Below, in pieces: positions 51,839 through 60,878 of a DNA stretch of 64,000 nucleotides. Location: NCBI GenBank assembly GCA_963797255.1, contig CAWCOV010000036.1, forward strand, positions 1 to 64,000. Reading direction: 5' to 3'. Below the pieces are notes generated by a model. That model had not been told where the DNA came from and did not search any database. It saw only the letters and a list, made by a program, of their open reading frames with translations. The translations under genes and the position numbers were made by a program. The stretch is from JANXZS01 sp963797255 (GTDB lineage: Bacteria > Acidobacteriota > Terriglobia > Terriglobales > Acidobacteriaceae). How positions within the stretch are numbered: the first letter of the stretch is position 1; each line of letters opens with the position of its first letter.

Positions 51839-52947
51839 GCCAATCCACTCCCTCCGATCAGTTATCGGAAGTCGGCTCTCGGGCCTCGAAAGACGAGCTT
51901 TACCCTCGCGGCAACCGTACGGTGCGAAGCAATATTGTCTTCACTTTTGCGCTGGCACTGTCCCTTCTGCTGGCGTGGCATATCAGGAATGTGATTCTGC
52001 TTGTTTACGTCAGTGCCCTGTTTGCCGTCGTGCTGATGCCGATTGTTGGCTGGATGATGAGGCTCAAGTTTGGCCGGTGGAGATTGGGAAGAGTGCAGGC
52101 AATCCTTGCACTTTTGCTTCTGGCGATTGGTGCGGTGATATTGTTCGCCGCGTTTGCCCTGCCTCCGGTAGCAGAGGATCTGCAGGCCTTCACAAAGGAA
52201 CTTCCCACTCGAACCCCGATCATACTTGAGCACGCCAAACACCTGCCTTTCGTGAATCATCTCGATCTTGTCGCTCTTGCCAATCGGCTTGAAGACAAAG
52301 CTTCTGGCTTCGCCACTTATATCTTTCTTTCTCTGAAGGATTGGGCGGGAGTTCTTCTCGACGTCATCACCGGGATTGTATTGACTGTTTATTTCATGAT
52401 TGAGGGCGAGAACGCCTACCTATGGATACTTTCCTTCTTTCCTCCACTTCCCCGAAGGCGACTGGATAGCACCTTGCGCCGCGCAAAACTCCGCATGGGT
52501 AAATGGCTGCTTGGTCAAGGAGCATTGATGCTGATCCTTGGCATCTGCAGTACGATCGTCTTCTTGTTCCTCAAGATCCGATACGCCTATGCACTTGGAG
52601 TGTTGATGGGTGTCTTCAACATTATTCCGGTCGCCGGAGCCATGTTTTCAATGGTGATCGTGCTGATCGTGGCATCAATTGATTCCGGGGGAAGGGCCAT
52701 CGGTGCATTGATTTTTTACGCCCTCTGGGCACAGGCCGAAAACTCCCTGCTGATACCGAAAATCATGAAATCAAGCGTAGACCTCGCCGGACTCGCCGTT
52801 CTTATCGCTCTCCTTTTAGGCGCAGCAATGGCGGGCATCGCGGGAGCCTTGGTTTCCGTACCCACAGCCGTGTTGGTAGCCGTTCTGCTCGACGAATACA
52901 TGGTGAATCGCGAACCCGTACCGGAGCTGCCTCCGGTAAGGGGATAA
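51835..52947 (+). CDS. AI-2E/UPF0118-family transporter
   Basis: 370 residues with about eight membrane helices and the family's C-terminal signature (NIIPVAGAMFSMVIVLIVA, then ALWAQAENSLLIPKIM). Members include TqsA (autoinducer-2 export) and sodium-proton antiporters; the substrate here is unknown. GTG at 51835 is chosen: GAAGGAG precedes it by eight bases and it overlaps the aroK stop (GTGA). A longer frame from 51784 would lie within aroK. Confidence 0.9.
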   Translation: MSQSTPSDQLSEVGSRASKDELYPRGNRTVRSNIVFTFALALSLLLAWHIRNVILLVYVSALFAVVLMPIVGWMMRLKFGRWRLGRVQAILALLLLAIGAVILFAAFALPPVAEDLQAFTKELPTRTPIILEHAKHLPFVNHLDLVALANRLEDKASGFATYIFLSLKDWAGVLLDVITGIVLTVYFMIEGENAYLWILSFFPPLPRRRLDSTLRRAKLRMGKWLLGQGALMLILGICSTIVFLFLKIRYAYALGVLMGVFNIIPVAGAMFSMVIVLIVASIDSGGRAIGALIFYALWAQAENSLLIPKIMKSSVDLAGLAVLIALLLGAAMAGIAGALVSVPTAVLVAVLLDEYMVNREPVPELPPVRG

Positions 52948-53150
52948 CCTGCTGCAGATGCGCATTCTCCGGCTCAAGGCGCCCGGCAGTCCCGACCTTG
53001 GTATCATTGATCAGGATTAGCCGCACTCGATCCGGATCGCCATCCGGCGGCTATGTTCATGCAGCCCCACTTCGTCGTGTTCTCGCAGGGAAGGATTCAT
53101 CGCAGGTGACCCCAATCATTCAGGAATCGGCCGGCTCGCCCGAGGCCAGC

Positions 53151-54119
53151 ATGAGAGTCGGCGCCGGCATTGACATGCCTCCCGGTCACACCCACACCTT
53201 GCATGTCCCCGCTGCTGGAGAAACGGCTTCCCGCATCGCGGATTACCGCGAATTGTTCAAGTTCCGCGTGACATCGATGGTCGTAATTACGGCTTGGGCA
53301 GGCTTTTATCTCGGCTCCATGATGTCAGGAATCAGCAGCGTGCAGCGAGGATTGCTGGATACGCTGATTGGCATCGCTCTTGTCTCGGCCGGTGCCAGCG
53401 CTCTGAATGAGTCGATCGAACGCAAGACTGACGCGCGCATGCTGCGCACCGCACATCGCCCGCTGGCGGCGGGCAGAATCAGCCTTCCACATGGAATTAT
53501 TCTTGGACTGGCTTGCGTGATAGGTGGCGGAGCGTGGCTCACGCTGCATACCAATCTGGTGACCGGCACGCTCACTCTGATCACGGCATTCACGTATGTC
53601 GCGGTCTATACGCCTCTCAAACGCTATACCTCTCTCGCGACTTTCATCGGAGCATTCCCCGGAGCCATGCCGCCTCTGCTGGGCTGGACTGCCGCGCGGG
53701 GAAGCATTGAATGGCCGGCGGTAGCTCTCTTTGCGGTGCTGTTTGTATGGCAGTTTCCACATTTCATGGCCATTGCCTGGCTGTATCGGGACGACTATGC
53801 GCGTGCTGGAATCCGCATGCTGCCCGTGGTTCAACCTGACGGCAAGTCCACGGTGATTGAAGCACTCGTATACGCCACTTTGATGATCCCAGTCAGCCTC
53901 GCACCTGTGTTCTTAAAGATGACCGGCGTTACCTACGGCGTGATCGCCGCATGCCTGGGTCTCGTTTACCTCGGCTATACCATCCGGTTCTCCCGGATCA
54001 CCCGCGCAAAATCCATGATTGAATCCCGCATGTACGCCCGCGACCTCTTGAAAGTGAGCGTCATTTACCTGCCGCTTCTCCTGACCGCGATGATGCTGAA
54101 CGCAACAGGAAAGAGATAG
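53151..54119 (+). CDS. ctaB: Protoheme IX farnesyltransferase (heme O synthase)
   Basis: 322 residues from the ATG at 53151, which has GAGG just upstream. The frame is open to 52998 but that part is not conserved. About nine membrane helices; the UbiA-superfamily motif here reads NESIERKTDARMLRTAHRPL, then YTPLKRYTS and FPGAMPPLLGW. It adds a farnesyl chain to heme b for heme-copper oxidases. It heads a co-directional group with an ABC exporter and a DUF420 protein. Confidence 0.92.
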   Translation: MRVGAGIDMPPGHTHTLHVPAAGETASRIADYRELFKFRVTSMVVITAWAGFYLGSMMSGISSVQRGLLDTLIGIALVSAGASALNESIERKTDARMLRTAHRPLAAGRISLPHGIILGLACVIGGGAWLTLHTNLVTGTLTLITAFTYVAVYTPLKRYTSLATFIGAFPGAMPPLLGWTAARGSIEWPAVALFAVLFVWQFPHFMAIAWLYRDDYARAGIRMLPVVQPDGKSTVIEALVYATLMIPVSLAPVFLKMTGVTYGVIAACLGLVYLGYTIRFSRITRAKSMIESRMYARDLLKVSVIYLPLLLTAMMLNATGKR

Positions 54120-54124
54120 TCCGC

Positions 54125-55141
54125 ATGGCGACTTTAACCGAAAACCCGCGAATTACCTCTACTCATCTGAGCGGTGCTTCTGCGCCAATCCAACTGGATG
54201 GCCTCACCCACGACTACGGAAGCCGCCTCGCACTCGATCATCTTTCTTTCGAGGTGGGGGAGGCACAGATCTTTGGCTTGCTCGGGCCAAATGGCAGCGG
54301 AAAAACCACGTTATTTCGCATACTTTCCACGCTGATGGTGCCGGCCGGCGGCAACGCGCGCATTCAAGGCTTCAACGTGGCTACGGAGGCGAATCGTGTC
54401 CGGCAACAGATTGGCATCGTGTTTCAGGCGCGAAGCGTCGACATCAAGCTCACCGTTGCGGAGAACCTGAAGCACCAGGGACATCTTTACGGCTTAAGCG
54501 GCAGTTCGCTCAAGTCCCGCATAGACGAGGTGCTCGGGCGCGTGGGCCTTCGAGACCGCGCAAAAGAGCGCGTCGAAACGCTTTCAGGTGGCATGCAACG
54601 CCGCGTCGAACTGGCCAAGGGCCTGATCCATTCGCCGTCCGTCCTGTTGCTGGATGAGCCGTCCACCGGACTCGATCCCGGAGCGCGCCGCGATTTGTGG
54701 CAATATCTGCGCACCCTGCGCGATCAAGATGGTGTAACCGTCCTCGTGACGACGCACTTGATGGAGGAAGCCGAGCACTGCGACCGGCTGGCCATCCTGA
54801 GCGAAGGAAAGCTGGTTGCACTCGGTTCTCCCCTGGAACTCAAGTCGGAAATCGGCGGCGATATCGTGAACTTCGAGGCTCGCAGCGAGCCAGATGCCTA
54901 CGCGCTGGCGACTCGCATCGCCGACCTTTTTCACGTTCAGGTTTCAGTGGTCGGGCATTCCGTTCGACTGGAGCAGGAACATGGGCACCGTTTCCTGACC
55001 AGCGTAGTCGAGGCGTTCCCTGGCGAGATTGAGGGCGTTTCGGTGGCGAAGCCAAGCCTTGAAGATGTCTTCATCCAGCGCACAGGTCACCGGTTCTGGA
55101 ATGAAATTCCGAGCGAAGAGCCCGAAAAGAAGGAGAACTAA
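54125..55141 (+). CDS. ABC transporter ATP-binding protein, DrrA/CcmA-like
   Basis: 338 residues. Walker A GLLGPNGSGKTTLFRIL, signature LSGGMQRRVELAKGL, Walker B VLLLDEPSTGLDPGAR and the H-loop TTHLM place it in the ABC-2 (DrrA) group. A C-terminal DUF4162-like region (about 250-320) follows. It begins five bases after ctaB and partners the next gene. Substrate unknown; its location hints at oxidase assembly (heme or copper handling). Confidence 0.9.
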   Translation: MATLTENPRITSTHLSGASAPIQLDGLTHDYGSRLALDHLSFEVGEAQIFGLLGPNGSGKTTLFRILSTLMVPAGGNARIQGFNVATEANRVRQQIGIVFQARSVDIKLTVAENLKHQGHLYGLSGSSLKSRIDEVLGRVGLRDRAKERVETLSGGMQRRVELAKGLIHSPSVLLLDEPSTGLDPGARRDLWQYLRTLRDQDGVTVLVTTHLMEEAEHCDRLAILSEGKLVALGSPLELKSEIGGDIVNFEARSEPDAYALATRIADLFHVQVSVVGHSVRLEQEHGHRFLTSVVEAFPGEIEGVSVAKPSLEDVFIQRTGHRFWNEIPSEEPEKKEN

Positions 55142-55142
55142 C

Positions 55143-55970
55143 GTGGCCACGATCGCTCACCCAGTCAGTCGCCCCGCAGCGATATCGACACCTGGAATCC
55201 TGCTGCCGTCGTACTCGCTTTGGCTCAGGGAAATTGTCCGGTTCTTTCGCCAGCGCGCTCGGGTTGTCGGCGTCATCGCCTCTCCCCTGCTCTTTTGGCT
55301 GCTGCTTGGCTCTGGGTTTGCACATAATTTCGGCGTCAGCAGCAACGGACTCTCCGGGCAATCCTTCGGCTTCTACTTCCCCGGCTCCATTGCCCTGATT
55401 GTCCTTTTCACCTCGATTTTCAGCATGATGTCGCTGATACAAGACCGCAACGAGGGTTTCCTTCTTTCGGTGCTGGCCGCGCCGGTCAGCCGCTCTGCAA
55501 TCGTGCTAGGAAAGGTGCTCGGCGGAACCACTCTTGCTGCAGTTCAGGGAATCGTGTTGCTGGTCTTCGCCCCACTGATCGGCGTTCATCTCACGATCGA
55601 GACCGTCGCACTAGCTGTCCTGATTACGTTGCTGATGAGTTTTGAACTTACCGCGCTCGGCTTCGCAATCGCATGGCCCATGGATTCCCCACAGGCCTTC
55701 CACGCCATCGTGAACCTCATACTTCTCCCCATGTGGATGCTCTCAGGATCACTCTTCCCTGCGGACGGAGCCTCTGGGTGGCTGCGAATCATCATGCACC
55801 TGAACCCTCTGACTTACGGCGTGGATGCACTACGGAATGCGCTGTTTCCTGACACGCCCACGGCGTTTCCATTGGCTGTGAACCTTGCTGTCACCGTTGG
55901 ATTCTGCGTGCTTTGTTTTGCGGGATCGTGGGCAATTGTGAATCGACGCACCACCAAGCCGGCCGCATAG
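55143..55970 (+). CDS. ABC-2 type permease
   Basis: 275 residues with six membrane helices (YSLWLREIVRFFRQRARVVGVI start, SIFSMMSLIQDRNEGFLLSVLAAPVSR in the middle, LNPLTYGVDALRNALF near the end). It is the DrrB-like partner of the preceding ATPase. Start GTG at 55143 has AAGGAG seven bases upstream and lies one base after the ATPase stop. Confidence 0.9.
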   Translation: MATIAHPVSRPAAISTPGILLPSYSLWLREIVRFFRQRARVVGVIASPLLFWLLLGSGFAHNFGVSSNGLSGQSFGFYFPGSIALIVLFTSIFSMMSLIQDRNEGFLLSVLAAPVSRSAIVLGKVLGGTTLAAVQGIVLLVFAPLIGVHLTIETVALAVLITLLMSFELTALGFAIAWPMDSPQAFHAIVNLILLPMWMLSGSLFPADGASGWLRIIMHLNPLTYGVDALRNALFPDTPTAFPLAVNLAVTVGFCVLCFAGSWAIVNRRTTKPAA

Positions 55971-55991
55971 CGGCTGTTCGTACAGGACAAA

Positions 55992-56528
55992 ATGCAAGTC
56001 GCAGAATCGAGTACGCACAAACCAATCGCCGCAATCCTGGTCGTAAGTGCTGCTGCAATTGCCTTTCTGCTTTGGCTGTTATACGTACACCACGCGCCGC
56101 CGGAATTCGCTGACCGTCTACGCTTTCTGCCCGCTCTGAATGCGGCGTTGAACGGCTTGAGCGCGGTTGCGCTTGCCATTGGATTTACCTTCATTCTGCG
56201 CAGAAATATTCCCGCCCACCGCAGGTCGATGATCACAGCGTTCATTTTCTCGTCGCTCTTCCTGGCGAGCTATATCACCAACCACGCGTTGCACGGCGAT
56301 TCGCGTTATCCCGGCCACGGCACCATCCGCACGGTGTATCTGCTCATCCTGGCCACGCATGTGCTGCTCTCTGTGGTGGCTCTTCCCATGGTTCTGACGA
56401 CATTCTTTTTTTCGCTCAGCGGCCGATTCGCACAGCATCGCAGGATTGCGCGTTTCACGTTCCCAATCTGGATGTACGTTTCTGTCACCGGAGTCGTCGT
56501 TTACCTGATGCTTTCGGCGGCGCAGTAA
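55992..56528 (+). CDS. DUF420 membrane protein (YozB/CtaM-like)
   Basis: 178 residues, about five membrane helices. Conserved His pattern: LPALNAALNGLSAVAL, ITNHALHGDSRYPGHG, and LILATHVLLSV. DUF420 proteins accompany heme-copper oxidase genes; in Staphylococcus CtaM is needed for oxidase maturation. Its place after ctaB and the ABC pair fits that role. Confidence 0.87.
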   Translation: MQVAESSTHKPIAAILVVSAAAIAFLLWLLYVHHAPPEFADRLRFLPALNAALNGLSAVALAIGFTFILRRNIPAHRRSMITAFIFSSLFLASYITNHALHGDSRYPGHGTIRTVYLLILATHVLLSVVALPMVLTTFFFSLSGRFAQHRRIARFTFPIWMYVSVTGVVVYLMLSAAQ

Positions 56529-56542
56529 GCAAGCGAGATGAA

Positions 56543-56830
56543 ATGAGCCCAGTAACGATGCGCGATTCCACTCCCGTCGAGATGTCGAACTCCGAGAACC
56601 CCGACGGCGGTGCAGGCCAACTGCTCCGTTGGGGAGCAAGCACTCTCGGCGCGGGTATTTTCTTCGCCATCCTTACCAAAACGGTCTTCGGCGGCATCAG
56701 CGCGCAGGGGCCCCACACCAATGGTGGATGGCTCGCCTTAATTGCGGCGATGGGATGTCTTCCCTTTGGCACGATGCTCTTCCTGCTGGGTGCCGCGAAA
56801 TGGCTACGGAATAAGCGTACAAAGCGCTAA
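56543..56830 (+). CDS. Small two-helix membrane protein, unknown
   Basis: 95 residues. A polar N-terminus (about 30 residues) is followed by two hydrophobic segments (GAGIFFAILTKTVF and LALIAAMGCLPFGTMLFLLGA) and a basic end (KWLRNKRTKR). No family recognised. It follows DUF420 after 14 bases, so it probably belongs to the same oxidase-assembly transcription unit. Confidence 0.65.
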   Translation: MSPVTMRDSTPVEMSNSENPDGGAGQLLRWGASTLGAGIFFAILTKTVFGGISAQGPHTNGGWLALIAAMGCLPFGTMLFLLGAAKWLRNKRTKR

Positions 56831-56908
56831 ACAGCCATCTCCCGCCCGCGTACCCCTTTTGCACCATCGATTCTGCTATCCTTCTCCTCTATTGGAGAAA
56901 GTACGGTT

Positions 56909-57367
56909 ATGGCAAAAAGCGTAAATAAGGTCATCCTTCTGGGCAATGTGGGAAAGGATCCTGAAGTGAAGTTCCTACCCAGCGGCTCCGCTGTCGCAAA
57001 TTTTTCTATCGCTACAACCGAACGCTTCAAGGATAAAGGCGGCGAGTGGCAGGACAAGACCGAGTGGCACAACCTTGCCGCATATGGAAAAGTCGCTGAG
57101 ATCATCCAGAAGTACGTTCACAAAGGAGACAAGCTGTTCGTTGAAGGCCGTCTGACAACGCGCTCCTGGGACGACAAGGAAAGTGGCAAGAAGGTGTACC
57201 GCACAGAGATCATTGTCGGCGACCTGTCCCTGCTCAGTGGTCGCGGAGAAGGCGACGGCGGAAGCTCCCGCTCTTCGAACACAGCGTCCTTCGATCAGCG
57301 CTCATCCGCACCCGCAGAAGACTACGGTCACGCGGCAGAAATTACCGACGACGATATCCCGTTCTAA
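56909..57367 (+). CDS. ssb: Single-stranded DNA-binding protein
   Basis: 152 residues. OB-fold (NKVILLGNVGKDPEVKFLPSG, then TEWHNLAAYGKVAEIIQKYVHKGDKLFVEGRL), a Ser/Gly-rich linker and the acidic tip DDDIPF that docks partner proteins such as PriA and RecO. Both partners are encoded elsewhere in this window. Confidence 0.96.
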   Translation: MAKSVNKVILLGNVGKDPEVKFLPSGSAVANFSIATTERFKDKGGEWQDKTEWHNLAAYGKVAEIIQKYVHKGDKLFVEGRLTTRSWDDKESGKKVYRTEIIVGDLSLLSGRGEGDGGSSRSSNTASFDQRSSAPAEDYGHAAEITDDDIPF

Positions 57368-57402
57368 ATGTGTTAGAGTTTTCCGGAAACTGACAGGTGA
57401 AA

Positions 57403-57430
57403 TCCCGGCATCGATTCGTCTATGCCGGGA
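57403..57430. repeat. Perfect hairpin between ssb and the next gene
   Basis: TCCCGGCAT (57403-57411) and ATGCCGGGA (57422-57430) around a 10-base loop. No T-tract follows. It lies in the leader of the hydroxypyruvate-isomerase-like gene, 21 bases before its ATG, and contains a spurious ATG at 57422. It could terminate ssb transcription weakly or affect translation of the next gene. Confidence 0.6.
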
Positions 57431-57451
57431 GGGTTCCGACTCAAATCAAAT

Positions 57452-58330
57452 ATGGCCAACTCATCAGAAATTTCTCGTCGTCGCGTTTTGCAAGGGGTAG
57501 TTGCAGGAGCAGCCTTGGCATACACATCGCCTCTCTCGTTAGCAGATGACTCTAAGCCCATCCCGCGAAAAAACCGCATACATCAATCCGTCAGCCGCTG
57601 GTGCTATCAGAAGATTCCGATGGACGACCTCTGCGCATATTCGGCGCACATTGGACTGAAGGGCATCGACCTGCTCAAGCCGGAAGAGTATGAAATTCCG
57701 CGCCGCTATGGCCTGATCTGCACCATGGGCTACAGCGGCGCCGGTGACATTCCCAACGGCCTCAATCGCCTGGAAAACCACGCGATGATCGAGGAAGGAT
57801 TCCGCAAGAACATTCCCTTGGCAGCGAAGGCCGGCGTTCCGAACGTCATTACGTTCTCTGGGAATCGCAATGGCATGTCCAACGAAGAGGGCATGAAAAA
57901 TACCGTCATCGGTCTGAATCGCGTTAAGAAGATTGCGGAAGACAACAACGTCGTCATCAATCTCGAATTACTCAACAGCAAAAAAGATCACCACGACTAC
58001 ATGTGCGACAACTCCGCATGGGGTGTGGCCGTGATGGAGCAAGTGAACTCGCCGCATGTAAAGCTGTTGTACGACATCTACCATATGCAACTCATGGAAG
58101 GTGATCTGATCAACACGATCCAAAAGAATATCCAATGGCTTGGCCATTTCCACACTGGCGGCGTTCCGGGGCGTCACGAATTGGACGACACCCAGGAAGT
58201 ACAGTGGGACGGAGTGATGCGAGGAATTGTCGCCTCAGGATTCCAGGGATACGTCGCTCACGAGTTCGTGCCGACGAAGGATCCTCCGCTGCCTTCTCTG
58301 CTTCAGGCTGTTAATCTTTGCGACGTTTAA
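57452..58330 (+). CDS. Tat-exported hydroxypyruvate isomerase-like TIM-barrel protein
   Basis: 292 residues. A twin-arginine signal (SRRRVLQGVVAGAALAY) precedes a xylose-isomerase-like TIM barrel of the Hyi family: HQSVSRWCYQKIPMDDLC, then LELLNSKKDHHDYMCD, LLYDIYHMQLMEGDLI, GHFHTGGVPGRHELDD and the final Glu in YVAHEFVP. Metal-binding Glu/Asp/His appear intact. Cytosolic Hyi interconverts hydroxypyruvate and tartronate semialdehyde. Export argues for a different, unknown sugar-like substrate. ATG at 57452 is preferred as it starts the signal. Confidence 0.85.
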   Translation: MANSSEISRRRVLQGVVAGAALAYTSPLSLADDSKPIPRKNRIHQSVSRWCYQKIPMDDLCAYSAHIGLKGIDLLKPEEYEIPRRYGLICTMGYSGAGDIPNGLNRLENHAMIEEGFRKNIPLAAKAGVPNVITFSGNRNGMSNEEGMKNTVIGLNRVKKIAEDNNVVINLELLNSKKDHHDYMCDNSAWGVAVMEQVNSPHVKLLYDIYHMQLMEGDLINTIQKNIQWLGHFHTGGVPGRHELDDTQEVQWDGVMRGIVASGFQGYVAHEFVPTKDPPLPSLLQAVNLCDV

Positions 58331-58345
58331 GCTAGACAGCTAAAT

Positions 58346-58951
58346 CTATTCATCTTCGGTCTGCCGGAGTTTGGCAACATCCTCCGGCAAATCGATGTCG
58401 AAGTCTCCCCCTTCAAATTCCACCTGCAAAGCGTGCTCCGGGTGCCTGGAAATCACTCTTCGCGCGCCACTATCTCCCGAGAGCATCGCCAGTTCTCCAA
58501 AGTAATCGGCTCCAAAGACCGCGGGAACACCGAGAACTCCGTTGTACTGCGAAGCAACAATCGCCTCGCGCCGTCCGTTGTACTTTTCGAGCAACTCTGC
58601 CAATAGACCTGCTGATAAGTTGGGCTGGTCGCATACGAGTAACAAAACTGCGCCCGGTAATGTTGGTCTCTTGAAAAGGCTCTTCATAGCCACCCGGATG
58701 GACGAACCCATCCCTTCCTGCCATCCCGGATTTTCAAGAATTTCGAACACGCCACTATCTACTTCCGGCTTCAAAATCTCCGCATGCGCCCCGAGGACAA
58801 TGAAATTTGGCGAACATCCCGCTTCCATCGCCAGACGGGCAGTCCTGCGTAGCAAGCTTTCCCCATTTATGCTGAGCAACTGTTTTGGCGTTCCCAGGCG
58901 GGATGAGTCTCCAGCAGCCAATAGGATCGAAGCGCAGTCTTTCATAGGCAT
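58346..58951 (-). CDS. mocA: Molybdenum cofactor cytidylyltransferase-like protein
   Basis: 201 residues. NTP-transferase fold with LLAAGDSSRLGTPKQLL, the metal-binding CDQPNLS, ENPGWQEGMGSSI and VPAVFG. MocA adds CMP to molybdopterin, giving the MCD cofactor used by xanthine-oxidase-family enzymes. It lies next to xdhC and opposite the three oxidoreductase genes, which supports cofactor supply. MobA (GMP) is the alternative, but CMP fits the partner enzyme. Confidence 0.87.
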   Translation of the reverse strand: MPMKDCASILLAAGDSSRLGTPKQLLSINGESLLRRTARLAMEAGCSPNFIVLGAHAEILKPEVDSGVFEILENPGWQEGMGSSIRVAMKSLFKRPTLPGAVLLLVCDQPNLSAGLLAELLEKYNGRREAIVASQYNGVLGVPAVFGADYFGELAMLSGDSGARRVISRHPEHALQVEFEGGDFDIDLPEDVAKLRQTEDE

Positions 58952-58994
58952 GAAGAAAAGACCTTCCGTTCACCAAAATATGTGGGCGAGTGCG

Positions 58995-60080
58995 TTATGC
59001 CGGAACGCCTGAGGCGTTTGTATGCTTGAATCTTTTGTCCGCAGTCGCGTGGAGCTTGCTCAATACAGATTGAATTTCAGCAATGATCGCTAATGCAATT
59101 GTTTCTGATGTATGTGCCCCTATATCCAATCCAATAGGGGAATGAAGCCGCTCCATACCCGTCAGATGGGGTGTTTCCATGCGGATGCCTTCAATCAATT
59201 GCGCGGTTCGGTGCCTCGGGCCAAGTTGGCCGAGATACCTGAGTTGGATTTGAAGCAGCGCGCCAAGCAGCACTCGGTCCTGTTCAAAGCTGTGGCTCAT
59301 GATCACCACTGCATCGTCGCTTCGGACTTTGCAGATGAATGGAAGTTCAGCCGCAGGCGCGCACATCACATCGGTCGCTTCCGGAAATCGGGATCGGGCT
59401 GCAAGATGCGCACGGCCGTCTGCGACGACGACATCCCACCCCAAGATTCGCGCAAATCTCACCACGGGCCGCGCATCATCCCCTGCCCCGAAAAGAACCA
59501 GCCGTGGCCGCGGTCGAAGCGCCTCAATGAAAATCTCCGTCTCCCCCAACTGCAAATATTCCGATACTTCCGAAGCCGCCACCCTCTCCAACGCCGTTTG
59601 CACGGCCGCCTCTCTCAGCAAAGGATCGTTTCCTTCATCTTCGCCGGGATACAGACGCTGCTTGCCCACTGAGGCCGTATTCAGGATGGTCGCCAGGGCG
59701 ACATTCGCCCTCTCATTTCGAAGACGCTCCAGCAAGTCGACGCGGATCGCGTCCTCGTCATCCGCGCGCTTTAGCAATATGTGGAGAGTGCCATTGCAAC
59801 CCAGGCCGTACGGCATACCCGATTCGTCTTCGCCAGAGGTGCGATACTCGCGAACCACGGGGCCATTTTCCGTCAGCCACCAGGCCTTCTTCTGGATTTC
59901 TGCTTCAAGGCAGCCTCCGCTCATGCTGCCCGCGCGCCCGCCAGACGAGGTCAGCAGCATGCGAGCGCCGACGCGGCGATAGGAGGACCCCTCCACCCTC
60001 ACCAACGTTGCTAGCAGGCACTTCTCCTCGTTTTGCTGGGCGTTCCGGTATGCGGCGATTACCTCATCTAATTCCTTCAC
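58995..60080 (-). CDS. XdhC/CoxI-family molybdenum-cofactor insertion chaperone
   Basis: 361 residues. The N-terminal XdhC/CoxI domain (LLATLVRVEGSSYRRVGARML, then GSMSGGCLEAEI) is followed by a Rossmann-type domain (VLFGAGDDARPVVRFARILGWDVVVADGR). It binds sulfurated molybdenum cofactor and inserts it into the target oxidase, as PaoD does for PaoABC. Transcribed away from the oxidoreductase genes, sharing about 140 bases of control region. Confidence 0.9.
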   Translation of the reverse strand: MKELDEVIAAYRNAQQNEEKCLLATLVRVEGSSYRRVGARMLLTSSGGRAGSMSGGCLEAEIQKKAWWLTENGPVVREYRTSGEDESGMPYGLGCNGTLHILLKRADDEDAIRVDLLERLRNERANVALATILNTASVGKQRLYPGEDEGNDPLLREAAVQTALERVAASEVSEYLQLGETEIFIEALRPRPRLVLFGAGDDARPVVRFARILGWDVVVADGRAHLAARSRFPEATDVMCAPAAELPFICKVRSDDAVVIMSHSFEQDRVLLGALLQIQLRYLGQLGPRHRTAQLIEGIRMETPHLTGMERLHSPIGLDIGAHTSETIALAIIAEIQSVLSKLHATADKRFKHTNASGVPA

Positions 60081-60220
60081 AATTCACCTTTTGCTGGACC
60101 GAAAATGATTCGGTAACACATGAATGGATTTGATGTTAATGCAATGGCTGAGCATTCGCACCAGCCGCGGAATGCCGTATTATTAGCCTAACAATTTGAC
60201 TCGCCCCAGGGGGTGCTTCC

Positions 60221-60877
60221 TTGTCCGAAACGGAAAAGCCATCAATCTCACGCCGGGGATTCCTGAAAGCCGCGGGAGCAACGGCAGCAAGTACCTTGGT
60301 AGAGTCCGCACACGCTGTCACCAAGGAAATGAGCGAGACCTCGCAGGCCGCCAAAACACTGGGCCCGGGGGCAGTTCCCATCGTGCTCCATGTCAATGGG
60401 GCTCCGCACTCCGTCTCCGTGGAACCTCGAAATACTCTAGCTGAAGTCCTGCGCGATCACCTCGGGCTTACTGGAACAAAAGTTGTTTGCGATCGAGGAT
60501 CCTGTTCCGCCTGTACGGTGATGCTGGACAAAGTGCCAACGCTCTCCTGTATGACCCTCGCCATCGATGTGGGTTCGAGACACGTAACTACAATTGAGGG
60601 GATTTCGACCGGCGATAAACTTCACCCCATCCAGGCTGCTTTCATTAAGCACGACGCCATGCAGTGCGGATTTTGTACACCCGGCATGGTCATGAGTTGC
60701 GTCTCATTGCTGGAGCGCAACCCGAGCCCCAATCTTGAGGAAGTTAAACACGCTGTGGCCGGAAACCTTTGCCGCTGCGGCACCTACCCAAGAGTTTTTG
60801 CCGCCACGCTTGAAGTGGGAGAGGAACACAAGTCACTCAACCGGTTCGTTTCCGGTAAAGCCGAGAGAGGAGCCTGA
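60221..60877 (+). CDS. [2Fe-2S] subunit of a PaoABC-like molybdenum oxidoreductase, Tat-exported
   Basis: 218 residues beginning with TTG (GGGGGTG lies seven bases ahead). Twin-arginine signal SRRGFLKAAGA at 10-20. The first cluster uses CDRGSCSACTV and the later Cys in TLSC; the second uses CGFCTPGMV and CRCGTYPRV. The Tat signal matches E. coli PaoA (YagT), whose complex is periplasmic. The folded complex is carried out as one unit, so the other subunits need no signal. Confidence 0.92.
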   Translation: MSETEKPSISRRGFLKAAGATAASTLVESAHAVTKEMSETSQAAKTLGPGAVPIVLHVNGAPHSVSVEPRNTLAEVLRDHLGLTGTKVVCDRGSCSACTVMLDKVPTLSCMTLAIDVGSRHVTTIEGISTGDKLHPIQAAFIKHDAMQCGFCTPGMVMSCVSLLERNPSPNLEEVKHAVAGNLCRCGTYPRVFAATLEVGEEHKSLNRFVSGKAERGA

Positions 60878-60878
60878 G

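Noticed and set aside
60735..60878. Upstream start for the molybdenum subunit
   Set aside because: It overlaps the iron-sulfur gene in another frame; the ATG at 60879 has a strong ribosome site.
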